Below are positions 1 through 9,003 of a DNA stretch of 64,000 nucleotides, piece after piece. The stretch comes from CAWCKS01 sp963763485 (GTDB lineage Bacteria > Pseudomonadota > Alphaproteobacteria > Rhizobiales > Xanthobacteraceae), in contig CAVXOW010000008.1 of the NCBI GenBank assembly GCA_963763485.1, forward strand, positions 744,001 through 808,000, in the 5' to 3' direction. The translations under genes and the position numbers were made by a program. Within the stretch, counting starts at the first letter, position 1. Each line of letters begins with the position of its first letter. A model generated the notes under the pieces. That model ran no database searches. It was given only the letters and a program-made list of their open reading frames with translations, and was not told the DNA's origin.

Positions 1-1
1 C

Positions 2-337
2 GAAGAGCGCCCCGGCTGGATCGTCAACGTCACCAATGATGGCTGGTTCGGCATCTCGACAGGACCGTTCCAACATTTGCAACAAGCGCGCCTGCGCGCG
101 ATCGAAGAAGGTTTGCCGATTGTCCGCGCCGCCAACACAGGGATTTCGGCGGTGATCGATCCGCTCGGTCGTGTCGTTACAAGGCTTGGCCTTGGCGTCG
201 AAGGCGTACTTGATTCGGGACTTCCGGTTGCAGCACCTCCTACCTTCTATTCAAGGTATGGCGATTTGCCCGTTGCGGTGCTGATAGCGCTCGCAATTGT
301 TGTCGCGCTCACACGCCGGCGAACCCGATCAGTGTAA
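2..337 (+). CDS. lnt: apolipoprotein N-acyltransferase, C-terminal part
   Basis: The reading frame is open from the window edge, so the start lies upstream. The first residues include NVTNDGWFG, the conserved nitrilase-fold segment of Lnt, followed by RAANTGISAVIDPLGRV, also typical of the family. The last 30 or so residues form a hydrophobic helix ending in an arginine-rich tail (RRRTR), fitting the final membrane anchor. Lnt adds the third acyl chain to lipoproteins at the periplasmic face of the inner membrane. In this group it sits upstream of the XRE regulator that follows here. About 111 codons are visible. Confidence 0.93.
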   Translation, partial: EERPGWIVNVTNDGWFGISTGPFQHLQQARLRAIEEGLPIVRAANTGISAVIDPLGRVVTRLGLGVEGVLDSGLPVAAPPTFYSRYGDLPVAVLIALAIVVALTRRRTRSV

Positions 338-499
338 TTCGACACAAATAGAACGATGCACGTCCTCACCGCGCGGGGCGCTGCAGAGGACTGGCGTCCG
401 CCCTGCGGAATTTGGAACTCGTTTGACCGCGCGCGCCAAAATTGCATAGTGGCGTGCAGCTTTTGCAGGTCCGATAGCGCGTTGCGATGACGGGAGAAT

Positions 500-910
500 G
501 TGATGGCGAGCAAGACGCCTGATCCCATCGACAAGTATGTCGGCAGCCGGATTCGCATGCGCCGAATCATGCTTGGGATGAGTCAGGAAAAACTTGGCGA
601 CGCGCTTGGCTTGACCTTCCAGCAAATCCAGAAATACGAGAAGGGCACCAACCGGGTCGGCGCGAGCCGACTGCAGCAGATATCCGATGTGCTGCAGGTC
701 CACGTCTCCTTCATGTTCGAAGGCGCGCCCGGCGGCACTGCCGGCGGCGGCATGGGTGAGGCGGCCTCGCCCGCCTATGTGTCCGACTTTCTCGCCACCT
801 CCGACGGACTGGCGCTGACCAAGGCTTTCACGCGGCTGAAAGACGCCAAGCTCCGCCGCAGCATCGTCGACCTCGTCGAGCAGATCGCGGCTCGGGAAGA
901 CCGGCACTAG
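500..910 (+). CDS. XRE-family helix-turn-helix regulator
   Basis: The protein has 136 residues from GTG at 500, or 135 from ATG at 503. Residues 10-70 form a Cro/CI-type helix-turn-helix (VGSRIRMRRIMLGMSQEKLG, then FQQIQKYEKGTNRV). The C-terminal half is a short helical tail ending in a charged segment. This small regulator is conserved between lnt and metK in Rhizobiales, but here the next gene is trmB, 34 bases on. Its target is not evident from the sequence. It resembles the PraR/SinR-like regulators of the order. Confidence 0.88.
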   Translation: MMASKTPDPIDKYVGSRIRMRRIMLGMSQEKLGDALGLTFQQIQKYEKGTNRVGASRLQQISDVLQVHVSFMFEGAPGGTAGGGMGEAASPAYVSDFLATSDGLALTKAFTRLKDAKLRRSIVDLVEQIAAREDRH

Positions 911-944
911 AGCGCATCCCTGCCGGGGACGCGCACCAATTCAT

Positions 945-1685
945 TTGACGAAATCGCAGTCCGTTGCCATGTCCCGCGACATGTCCGCGCCGGATCAAAG
1001 TCAGCAACATCGCCAGACATCGTTCTTCGGGCGACGCAAGGGGCACAAGCTGCGGGCGCATCAGGCCGAGCTTGTCGATCGGCTCCTGCCAAAGCTCGCG
1101 ATCGATATTGCTGAACCCGCGCCGCAACCGCTGGCCGAGCTGTTTGGGGCCAAGGTCGACAGCATACGGCTCGAAATCGGATTCGGCGGCGGTGAGCATT
1201 TGCTTGCCGAGGCGCGCGCCTATCCCGGGACAGGCTTCATCGGATGCGAACCCTATCTCAACGGCCTCGCCAAGATCCTGGCACGGTTCGAGGCCGAGCC
1301 TGCCGGCAATCTCAGGCTGTTCGCAGGCGACGCCGCCGAGCTGCTGGCCTGGCTGCCGGCCGCGTCACTTCAGCGCATCGACCTGATTCACCCCGATCCC
1401 TGGCCGAAGCGTCGGCACTGGAAGCGCCGTTTCGTGCAACAGGCGACGATCGCGGCGATGGCGCGCGTCTTGAGGCCGGGCGGCGAATTCCGCTTCGTCA
1501 GCGATATCGACGACTACGCCGCCTGGACGCTCGACCTGCTGCAACACTCGGCGGATTTTGCCTGGATCGCGGAGCGCGCCGACGACTGGCGCAAACCCTG
1601 GCCCGGGTTCACCCACACACGCTACGGCGCCAAAGCGGTGCGGGAGGGGCGGGCTGCGACCTACCTCATCTTTCGCAAGCCCTGA
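945..1685 (+). CDS. trmB: tRNA (guanine-N7-)-methyltransferase
   Basis: TrmB methylates G46 of the tRNA variable loop using S-adenosylmethionine. The SAM-binding motif appears as LEIGFGGGEHLL, followed by FIGCEPYLNG. The family signature IHPDPWPKRRHWKRRF is complete. The C-terminal FTHTRYGAKAVREGR matches the tRNA-binding end. The longest frame opens with TTG at 945. An ATG at 969 and another at 981 are plausible starts, and one of these is likely since the first residues are not conserved in the family. The length of 230-246 residues is normal. Confidence 0.93.
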   Translation: MTKSQSVAMSRDMSAPDQSQQHRQTSFFGRRKGHKLRAHQAELVDRLLPKLAIDIAEPAPQPLAELFGAKVDSIRLEIGFGGGEHLLAEARAYPGTGFIGCEPYLNGLAKILARFEAEPAGNLRLFAGDAAELLAWLPAASLQRIDLIHPDPWPKRRHWKRRFVQQATIAAMARVLRPGGEFRFVSDIDDYAAWTLDLLQHSADFAWIAERADDWRKPWPGFTHTRYGAKAVREGRAATYLIFRKP

Positions 1686-1693
1686 GCGGATCT

Positions 1694-1760
1694 TTGCGCA
1701 TGTTCTCTTTGGAAAACCGGTGGCCACGCCCGGGCCGAGCCCGCGTCATGCTTTTCCGGC
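1694..1760. repeat. degenerate copy of the GGAAAACCGGT palindromic repeat
   Basis: The stretch holds GCGCATGTTCTC, then GGAAAACCGGTGGCCAC, then a CATGCTTTTCCGG arm. It matches the layout of copies at 16093, 43092, 45965 and 49151 but with an enlarged centre. It lies between the convergent trmB and DUF2336 genes. Confidence 0.6.
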
Positions 1761-1774
1761 ACAAGCACGCCGGA

Positions 1775-2860
1775 TTACTCCGGCGGCCGTCCCTTCCAGA
1801 ATTTCATCACGCGTTGCGCGGTAGCCGGCGCCAGCCGCTCGAAATTGGCGCGGGCTAAATCAAGATCCGTCGCCGACGAAATACGCGCCTCCGGCGAGCG
1901 CAGCGCCAGCAGCGCGCGCACCGTCGGCCAGTCGAGACCGAGCGCCTTGCCAAGCACGAGAATGGAATCGCGCCGCTCGCCGCTCACGATCTTGTCGATG
2001 GCGGAAACGGGAATCGCCGAGATTGCCGACAGCACGGCGACGGTCTCTTCATATTTTCGGGTCCTTGCGAATTCGAGCAGCGCTTCCTTGTTCAGGCGGC
2101 CGGCGCGATGCAATTCGACGATCTCGCGCTGCGCCGGAGCGAAATCTGCGCCGTGAGGTCTCCGCAGGCGCGCTACCGGAGATAGCGATCATGGTCTTGG
2201 CGATCGACGCCTTGCGCAGCGGCGTTGCCGCTTCGAACAGGCGCCGGCGCACCAGATCGACCGAACCTTCCAGCAGTTCGCGCAACATCTCGTCCGACAT
2301 GTCCTGCCGCTTGCCCATGGCAATCGCCAGCATGCCATCGCCTTCGGCGCGCTTGATCAGCTTCGAGTAGCTCTGGTTTGACAGATGTGCGCCGTCGTTA
2401 GCGGCAAGGCTGCGGATGACCTCGCGCTCACCGCGGCGCACCAGCACGTCGGTAACCGGAACGCCGAGCGTCGGTTCGTTCGGAAATCGCGAGCAGATGC
2501 GGCTTGCCCCATGGCGCGCGCGATCTCGACCAGAGTCGGTTCATCGACCAGCGGCGAGAGCGCGAAGCAACGGGCCGGCAACACGCACGTCCGCGTCGCG
2601 GACGAGCTGACCGACAAGGGTCGGCGGCGCATTGGCGATTGAGATGCGATGCGGGCCGCAAGATCGGCACGTGTCGCGTTTTCGGTCGCCGGCGCCAACG
2701 CCGACAATACGATGTCGAACACCTCGACGTGCTGTGACTTGAAGGTGGGCGCGCCTTCGACGAACAGCTCCGCAAGCTGCCGCACAGCCTTGGCGCGCCG
2801 GCGCGGATCGCCGTTTCGAACCAGGTCATCGAGTTCCGTGATGGCTGAGGGGGCGGACAC
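1775..2860 (-). pseudogene. DUF2336 domain protein, broken by several indels
   Basis: Three overlapping minus-strand frames together spell one DUF2336 protein of about 360 residues. The start MSAPSAITELDDLVRNGDP is intact, and pieces such as SPLVDEPTLVEIARAMGQA, DVLVRRGEREVIRSLAAN and NKEALLEFARTRKYEETVAVL are continuous within single frames. Reading across the joins needs at least five frame changes, near 2640, 2550, 2505, 2480 and 2140, and most are resolved by removing one base. DUF2336 proteins are alphaproteobacterial and of unknown function, with helical repeats. The gene may be decaying, or the sequence may carry errors as it does in neighbouring rimP. Confidence 0.8.
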
Positions 2861-2956
2861 TTCGGCCCTGGCATCCGAACCGTATGGCCTCGAAAACTAG
2901 GGCCGGCAGATGAAGGAACCGTTGCCCGGAATCGCCCCGGCGGGTCCATCGGCCCC

Positions 2957-2985
2957 TTGCCGGAAATAGCGGAAATCGCTATATT
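2957..2985 (+). promoter_or_regulatory. putative sigma-70-type promoter of the rimP-nusA operon
   Basis: TTGCCG at 2957-2962 and TATATT at 2980-2985 are separated by 17 bases. This is the best -35/-10 pair in the 265-base gap before rimP. Transcription would begin near 2992 and give a leader of roughly 135 bases. Confidence 0.55.
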
Positions 2986-3037
2986 TCGCTCTGCTTATGG
3001 TTTCTCATAACGGTCAGGTGATCTGATCGCCTATTGA

Positions 3038-3067
3038 GAGTGGGCCCCCCGGGACCCGCTCTTTTTT
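3038..3067 (+). terminator. intrinsic terminator (candidate attenuator) in the rimP leader
   Basis: GAGTGGG at 3038-3044 pairs with CCCGCTC at 3055-3061, and additional C/G pairing is possible in the loop. Six T residues follow directly at 3062-3067. The hairpin lies downstream of the predicted promoter and about 60 bases upstream of the rimP start, so it sits in the leader and not at the end of a plus-strand gene. Confidence 0.65.
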
Positions 3068-3125
3068 ATTACCCGAGGCAGCCGGGAAACCCGAAGCAGT
3101 AGCGGAAGCAACTTTAAGCGACTTC

Positions 3126-3846
3126 ATGACCGAACCGACAGCGGCCGACCTTTTGCGCGAACCCAGACTCATCGTTGAGCCGGGGTTGGCTGCGCGTGTC
3201 AGCGCGGTCGCGGAACCCGTCCTGCAGGGCATGGGCTACCGGCTGGTGCGGATCAAGATATCCGGAGAAGCCGGCACCACCGTGCAGGTGATGGCGGAGC
3301 GGCCGGACGGCACCATGAACATCGACGATTGTGAGGCGGTCGTCGCGCGCGCTGTCGCCCGTGCTCGACGTCGCCGATCCGATCGACCGCGCTTATCGGC
3401 TGGAAATTTCTTCGCCGGGCATCGATCGGCCGCTGGTGCGGCGTTCGGACTTCGAGCGCCACCTCGGCCATGTCGCAAAGATCGAAATGGCTGTCGCCGA
3501 ACATGGCCGCAAGCGCTTCCGCGGCGCGCTGATCGCGGTCGAGGGCGGCGCGTTGCGGCTGCGCCGCGACGACGCGAAAGCCAGACGAGCCGGCCGACGT
3601 GTTGCTCGCGATCGATCGCATCGGCGAAGCGCGCCTGGTGCTGACCGATGCGCTGATCGCCGAGTCGCTGAAGCGCGGCAAGGCCGCCGAACGCGAGATA
3701 CGGCAGAACCTCGGGCTTGAAGCACCATCGCCGAACTATCGCGTACCGAAGACGAACCCCAAGCAGCAAATCCAAAGTCGGGGCGGACCAAGGAACAACG
3801 CCTTGCCGCCCGGTCAATTCACCGAAGTCACCACGAAGGAGACTGA
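3126..3846 (+). CDS. rimP: ribosome maturation factor RimP (frameshifted in this sequence)
   Basis: RimP is needed for assembly of the 30S subunit. The N-terminal part (EPRLIVEPGLAARVSAVAEP, VQVMAERPDGTMNIDDCEAV) is in one frame. SPVLDVADPIDRAYRLEISSPG, the family core, is in the next frame. LLAIDRIGEARLVLTDALIAESLKRGKAAE is in the third. Removing one base near 3351 (after GAGGCGGTC) and one near 3577 (in GCCAGACGAG) restores a normal protein. A third shift between 3721 and 3775 leads into the tail GRTKEQRLAAR, which ends with TGA at 3844-3846, five bases before nusA. Without that third shift the C-terminus would run into nusA. Three errors in so short a gene suggest poor base quality here. 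Confidence 0.85.
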
Positions 3847-3850
3847 ACCA

Positions 3851-5464
3851 ATGGCCGCTGTCAGCGCCAATAAACTCGAACTCTTGCAGATCGCCGACGC
3901 CGTCGCGCGCGAAAAGTCGATCGACCGCGGCATCGTGATCGCGGCGATGGAAGACGCGATCGCGAAAGCTGCGCGCGCCCGCTACGGCGCGGAGACCGAC
4001 GTGCACGCCGAGATCGATACCAAGAAGGGCGAGTTGCGCCTGTCGCGTCACATGCTGGTGGTCGATCAGGTCGAGAACCCGTCAAACCAGATCTCGCTCG
4101 AGGCCGCGCGCCGGCTCAATCCGCGGGCGCTGGTCGGAGACACCATCGCTGATGCGCTGCCGCCGCTGGAATACGGCCGCATCGCCGCGCAATCGGCAAA
4201 GCAGGTGATCGTGCAAAAGGTGCGCGAAGCCGAACGCGATCGCCAGTATCAGGAATTCAAGGACCGCATCGGCGACATCGTCAACGGCGTGGTCAAGCGC
4301 GTCGAATATGGCAGCGTGATCGTCGACCTCGGCCGCGGCGAAGCGATCATCCGCCGCGACGAGATGCTGCCGCGCGAAGTGTTCCGCAACGGCGACCGCG
4401 TCCGCGCCTTCATCTTCGACGTCCGCCGCGAGACTCGTGGGCCGCAGATTTTCCTGTCGCGCACCCACCCGCAGTTCATGGCAAAGCTGTTCGCGCAGGA
4501 GGTTCCGGAGATCTACGACGGCATCGTCGAGATCAAGGCGGTCGCCCGCGACCCCGGCTCGCGCGCCAAAATCGGCGTGATCTCGCGCGACTCCTCGGTC
4601 GACCCGGTCGGCGCCTGCGTCGGCATGCGCGGCTCGCGCGTGCAGGCCGTGGTCAACGAGCTGCAGGGCGAGAAGATCGACATCATTCCGTGGTCCCCCG
4701 ATATCGCGACCTTCGTCGTCAACGCGCTGGCGCCGGCGGAAGTCGCCAAGGTCGTGCTCGACGAAGACCGCGAGCGTATTGAAGTCGTGGTGCCCGATAG
4801 CCAGTTGTCGCTTGCGATCGGCCGCCGCGGCCAGAACGTGCGACTGGCGTCGCAGCTGACCGGCTGGGACATCGACATCCTCACCGAGCAGGAAGAATCG
4901 GAGCGGCGCCAGGCCGACTTCGAGAAATCGACCCGGCTGTTCATGGAAGCGTTGAACGTCGACGAGGTGGTCGGCCAACTGCTCGCCTCGGAAGGTTTTT
5001 CGACGGTCGACGAGCTCGTGATGGTCGATACCCGCGACCTCGCCGGCATCGAAGGTTTCGACGAGGAGACCGCGACCGAACTGCAGGCCCGCGCGCAGCA
5101 GTACCTCGACGAGCAGGAAGCCGAGCTCGAGACCAAGCGTCGGGAACTCGGCGTCGAGGACGCGGTGAAGGATGTTCCGGGCGTCACCTCGAAGATGCTC
5201 GTGAAATTCGGCGAGAACGGCGTCAAGACGGTCGAGGACCTCGCGGGCTGCGCCACCGACGACCTGGTCGGCTGGACCGAACGCAAGGACGGCAAGTCGC
5301 AGCGGCAGCCGGGCATTCTCGACGGCATGGAGGTGTCGCGCGAGGACGCCGAGCAGTTGATCATGCAGGCCCGCCTTGCGGCGGGCTGGATCACCGAGGC
5401 CGATCTGGCAAAGCCGGAGCCGGCCGAGGCAGTGGACGAAGCCGAGGCGGCCGACCCCGCCTGA
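3851..5464 (+). CDS. nusA: transcription termination/antitermination factor NusA
   Basis: NusA binds RNA polymerase and nascent RNA and modulates pausing, termination and antitermination. The 537-residue protein starts at ATG 3851 (MAAVSANKLELLQIADAVAREK). An N-terminal polymerase-binding domain is followed by an S1 domain (GDIVNGVVKRVEYGSVIVDLG, residues about 135-200). Two KH domains follow, containing DPVGACVGMRGSRVQAVV and LAIGRRGQNVRLASQL. The C-terminus has acidic helix-hairpin-helix repeats (FSTVDELVMVDTRDLAGIEG, then GVKTVEDLAGCATDDLVGW). It is cotranscribed with rimP upstream and ylxR and infB downstream. Confidence 0.97.
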   Translation: MAAVSANKLELLQIADAVAREKSIDRGIVIAAMEDAIAKAARARYGAETDVHAEIDTKKGELRLSRHMLVVDQVENPSNQISLEAARRLNPRALVGDTIADALPPLEYGRIAAQSAKQVIVQKVREAERDRQYQEFKDRIGDIVNGVVKRVEYGSVIVDLGRGEAIIRRDEMLPREVFRNGDRVRAFIFDVRRETRGPQIFLSRTHPQFMAKLFAQEVPEIYDGIVEIKAVARDPGSRAKIGVISRDSSVDPVGACVGMRGSRVQAVVNELQGEKIDIIPWSPDIATFVVNALAPAEVAKVVLDEDRERIEVVVPDSQLSLAIGRRGQNVRLASQLTGWDIDILTEQEESERRQADFEKSTRLFMEALNVDEVVGQLLASEGFSTVDELVMVDTRDLAGIEGFDEETATELQARAQQYLDEQEAELETKRRELGVEDAVKDVPGVTSKMLVKFGENGVKTVEDLAGCATDDLVGWTERKDGKSQRQPGILDGMEVSREDAEQLIMQARLAAGWITEADLAKPEPAEAVDEAEAADPA

Positions 5465-5507
5465 TGTCTGCGGCCGAGACCTTCGACCGCGATGGAACGA
5501 GTAGACG

Positions 5508-6219
5508 ATGCTGGCAACCCTGGACGGCCACGACCTCGACGACGGCCCCCGGACCACAAGGTCCGGGACGGCGCGGATGTGCGCGGTCACGCGTCAGGTG
5601 CGGCCGACCGATGAACTGATCCGGTTCGTGCTTGACGGCAACAGCCGGGTCATTCCCGACGTCAAGAGGAAGCTGCCAGGGCGAGGTTTATGGGTCTCGG
5701 CCTCGCGCAGGGCGGTTGCCACCGCGGTTAAGCGCCAGGTCTTCGCCAAGGGTTTCCGCAAACCAGTCAAGGACTCGGAAACCCTGGTCTACCGAGATCG
5801 AAGGGCTGCTTGTCCGTAGCGCGATCGAAGCGCTGGCGATTGCGGCCAAGGCGGGGCAGGTGGTCTCCGGCTTCGCCAAGGTCGATGCATCCCTCAGGGC
5901 TGGCGAGGCCAAAGCCCTGATCCACGCGCGGGATGGGGCGGCGGACGGGATCCGCAAGCTGGACAACCTCGCGGCCGCAGCATCGGCCGGCGGGGAGGCG
6001 GAAATCGCGGCAAAAATGCCGATTATTAATGCGCTGAGCTCGGCGGAATTGGATTTGGCACTCGGTCGGTCAAATGTGATACATGCTGCCCTGCTCGCGG
6101 GCCCGGCGGGCAAAACCTTCCTGTCGCGAATTGTGCGCCTCGTCCGTTTCCGGACGAGCGAAGGCGACGAGACGGAAAACGAAAATTCAGGTACGACAGC
6201 GCGCGCGAGCGCGCTCTGA
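5508..6219 (+). CDS. ylxR: YlxR-type RNA-binding protein (DUF448), one frameshift
   Basis: The N-terminal 100 residues carry the DUF448 fold: MCAVTRQVRPTDELIRFV, then DVKRKLPGRGLWVSASR with the GRG-W signature. The C-terminal half (EIEGLLVRSAIEALAIAAKAGQVVSGFAKV, then AKALIHARDGAADG) resembles the ribosomal L7Ae-like domain fused to YlxR in alphaproteobacteria. The two halves are in different frames. Removing the T in GGTCTACCGAG near 5791 joins them as LVTEIEG. The location between nusA and infB is the classic one for this gene. Translated length is about 236 residues. Confidence 0.88.
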
Positions 6220-6236
6220 CAAACTAGGACGAGTGA

Positions 6237-8858
6237 ATGGCTGAAACGAAAAATCCTGGCGACAAACTGTCCGTCAGCCCGACCAAGACGCTCACGCTGA
6301 AGCGCGGGGGCGGCGTCGAGCAGGGCGTGGTGCGCCAGAGTTTCAGCCACGGCCGCACCAAGCAGGTCGTCGTTGAGAAGAAGCCGAAGCGCCGCTTGCC
6401 GGGAGAAGGTGGGCCGCAGGAGGTTCGGGCTGCGGAAGCGCCGGCTCCGAAGATCGCAACCGCCCCGCGCGCGCCGGCCGCCGCGGCTCCCGCGGCACCG
6501 GCCGCACGTCAGGCACCGCCGCCCCCTCCGCGCAACACCGGCGGCGTGCTGCTGCGGACCCTGACCGAAGAGGAGCGTAACGCGCGCGCAACCGCGCTTG
6601 CCAACTCGCGCGTCCGCGACCTCGAAGAACGAAAGATCGCCGAGGAAGAGGCGGCGCGCCGCGCCAGCCGCGACGCGATCGAACACGCCGAGCGCGAAGC
6701 CGCCGAAGCACGCAAGAAGGCCGAAGAAGACCGCCGCCGCCACGAGGACGAAGCCAAGAAGAAGGCCGAGCTCGAAGCCAAGAAGCGCTTCGGCACCGAG
6801 GAGACGCGCACGGCGCGCACCACGCCCGCGGCGCCACGCCCTGCGGTCGCAGTCACCGAGCCCGATGATGACGACGGTCCACGTCAGGTGCGCCGCGGCC
6901 CCGGCGGCGCAGCCCGCCCCGCGACGCCCCCCAAAGTGGCGACGACCCGCCCGACGGCGGAGAAGCGGCGCGGCCGCCTGACGCTGGTCACCGCGCTGAC
7001 CGCCGACGAAGTGCGCGAGCGCTCGATCGCTTCGTTCCGCCGCCGCACCCAGCGCCTGAAAGGCCATCACAGCGACGAGCCGAAGGAAAAACTGATCCGC
7101 GAGGTGACGATTCCGGAAGCGATCACGATTCAGGAGCTCGCCAACCGCATGGCGGAGCGCGCTGTCGACGTGATCCGTCTGCTGATGAAGCAGGGCCAGA
7201 TGGTGAAGATCACCGACACGATCGACGCCGACACCGCCCAGCTGGTCGCCGAGGAAATGGGCCATAGCGTCAAGCGGGTCGCCGAGTTCGACGTCGAGGA
7301 AGGCTTGTTCGACGTCGCCGACGATCATGCTTCCGACACGGTTCGGCGCTCGCCCGTCGTCACCGTGATGGGCCATGTCGATCACGGCAAGACCTCGCTG
7401 CTCGACGCGATCCGCTCGGCCAACGTCGTCTCGGGCGAAGCCGGCGGCATCACCCAGCACATCGGCGCCTACCAGGTCACGTCGCCCCAGGGCGGCAAGA
7501 TCACCTTCATCGATACGCCGGGCCACGCTGCATTCACCGCGATGCGCGCCCGCGGCGCCAAGGTCACTGACATCGTCGTGCTCGTCGTCGCAGCCGACGA
7601 CGGCGTGATGCCGCAAACGGTCGAGGCCATCAACCACGCCAAGGCGGCGAAGGTGCCGATGATCGTTGCGATCAACAAGATCGACAGGCCGGAGGCGAAC
7701 CCGCAGCGCGTTCGCACCGAACTGTTGCAGCACGAGGTGCAGGTCGAATCGCTGGGCGGCGACGTCGTCGACGTCGAAGTGTCGGCCAAGAACAAGACCA
7801 ATCTCGACAAGCTGCTCGAGATGATCTCGCTGCAGGCCGAAATTCTCGACTTGAAGACCAACCCGGACCGCCCGGCCGAAGGCACCGTGATCGAGGCGAA
7901 GCTCGATCGCGGCCGCGGACCGGTCGCGACCGTGCTGGTTCAACGCGGCACGCTGCGTACCGGCGATATCGTCGTCGCCGGCGCCGAGATGGGCCGCGTT
8001 CGCGCGCTGATCTCCGACCTCGGCGACGCCGTCGATTTCGCCGGTCCGTCGGTCCCGGTCGAGGTGCTCGGCTTCAACGGCACGCCGGAAGCCGGCGACC
8101 GCCTCGCGGTCGTCGAGAGCGAAGCGCGGGCACGGCAGGTCACCGACTATCGTGCGCGACAGAAGCGCGAGAAGCAGGCGGCGCGCGCGACCGGCATGCG
8201 CGGCTCGCTCGAGCAGATGATGTCGCAGCTGAAGACCTCGGGCCGCAAGGAGTTCCCGCTGGTAATCAAGGCCGACGTGCAGGGATCGCTGGAAGCGATC
8301 CTCGGATCGCTGGAGAAGCTCGGCACCGAGGAAGTCGCGGCGCGCGTGCTGCATGCCGGCGTCGGCGGCATTTCGGAATCGGACGTCACGCTTGCGGCAG
8401 GCTTCAATGCCGCGATCATCGGCTTCAACGTCCGCGCGCACAAGGAAGCCGCCGACGTCGCCAAGCGCGACGGCATCGAGATCCGCTACTACAACATCAT
8501 CTACGACCTCGTCGACGACGTGAAGAAGGCGATGTCCGGCCTGCTCGCGCCGACCTTGCGCGAGACCATGCTCGGCAATGCCCAGATCCTGGAGATCTTC
8601 AATATCTCCAAGGTCGGCAAGATCGCCGGCTGCCGGGTCACCGACGGCACCGTGGAGCGCGGCGCCAATGTCCGCCTGATCCGCGACAACGTCGTCATCC
8701 ACGAAGGCAAGCTGTCGCAGCTGAAGCGCTTCAAGGACGATGCCAAGGAAGTCACCGCCGGACAGGAGTGCGGCATGGCGTTCGAGAACTACCAGGACAT
8801 GCGTCCCGGTGACGTGATCGAATGCTATCGCGTGGAGACGATCCAGCGCTCGCTGTGA
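6237..8858 (+). CDS. infB: translation initiation factor IF-2
   Basis: IF-2 is the GTPase that places initiator fMet-tRNA on the ribosome. The protein has 873 residues. The N-terminal 260 are a low-complexity Ala/Pro/Glu/Arg coiled region containing LTEEERNARATAL and a helical EEERKIAEEE-type segment. The IF-2 N domain (IPEAITIQELANRMAERAVDVI) follows. The G domain begins with VVTVMGHVDHGKTSLLD near residue 375, then DTPGHAAF, NKID and a VSAK-type G5 loop. The C-terminal tRNA-binding barrel ends with YQDMRPGDVIECYRVE. The frame is uninterrupted. Confidence 0.97.
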   Translation: MAETKNPGDKLSVSPTKTLTLKRGGGVEQGVVRQSFSHGRTKQVVVEKKPKRRLPGEGGPQEVRAAEAPAPKIATAPRAPAAAAPAAPAARQAPPPPPRNTGGVLLRTLTEEERNARATALANSRVRDLEERKIAEEEAARRASRDAIEHAEREAAEARKKAEEDRRRHEDEAKKKAELEAKKRFGTEETRTARTTPAAPRPAVAVTEPDDDDGPRQVRRGPGGAARPATPPKVATTRPTAEKRRGRLTLVTALTADEVRERSIASFRRRTQRLKGHHSDEPKEKLIREVTIPEAITIQELANRMAERAVDVIRLLMKQGQMVKITDTIDADTAQLVAEEMGHSVKRVAEFDVEEGLFDVADDHASDTVRRSPVVTVMGHVDHGKTSLLDAIRSANVVSGEAGGITQHIGAYQVTSPQGGKITFIDTPGHAAFTAMRARGAKVTDIVVLVVAADDGVMPQTVEAINHAKAAKVPMIVAINKIDRPEANPQRVRTELLQHEVQVESLGGDVVDVEVSAKNKTNLDKLLEMISLQAEILDLKTNPDRPAEGTVIEAKLDRGRGPVATVLVQRGTLRTGDIVVAGAEMGRVRALISDLGDAVDFAGPSVPVEVLGFNGTPEAGDRLAVVESEARARQVTDYRARQKREKQAARATGMRGSLEQMMSQLKTSGRKEFPLVIKADVQGSLEAILGSLEKLGTEEVAARVLHAGVGGISESDVTLAAGFNAAIIGFNVRAHKEAADVAKRDGIEIRYYNIIYDLVDDVKKAMSGLLAPTLRETMLGNAQILEIFNISKVGKIAGCRVTDGTVERGANVRLIRDNVVIHEGKLSQLKRFKDDAKEVTAGQECGMAFENYQDMRPGDVIECYRVETIQRSL

Positions 8859-8893
8859 GTCCAAGCCTCACATTGAACGCTGGAGTTCAAGGA

Positions 8894-8980
8894 CGTCATG
8901 GCCGGGCTTGTCCCGGCCATCCACGTCTAACCTCTTTAGGAAGTTAAACGTGGATGCCCGGCACAAGGCCGGGCATGACA
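8894..8980. repeat. palindromic intergenic repeat, GTCATGGCCGGGC type
   Basis: The left arm GTCATGGCCGGGCTTGTCCC and the right arm GGCACAAGGCCGGGCATGAC are nested palindromes, joined by CCACGTCTAA...TAAACGTGG pairing. A second copy lies at 60785-60868. This copy sits in the infB-rbfA gap, so it is probably transcribed as a long hairpin within the operon. Confidence 0.8.
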
Positions 8981-9003
8981 AAGTTCCGACCAGGATTCAA
9001 TCA

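Noticed and set aside
3599..5464. A fusion of the RimP C-terminus with NusA in one frame
   Set aside because: The open frame is an effect of indels in rimP. A better rimP end with a stop at 3844-3846 exists in the neighbouring frame, and NusA has a proper start at 3851.
4082..5590. A 502-codon minus-strand frame opposite nusA
   Set aside because: It mirrors the coding pattern of nusA and lacks any family motif.
5688..8864. A 1058-codon open frame on the minus strand opposite infB
   Set aside because: infB on the plus strand is clearly coding. High-GC DNA often leaves a long open antisense frame, and its composition (His, Arg, Asp rich) has no family match.
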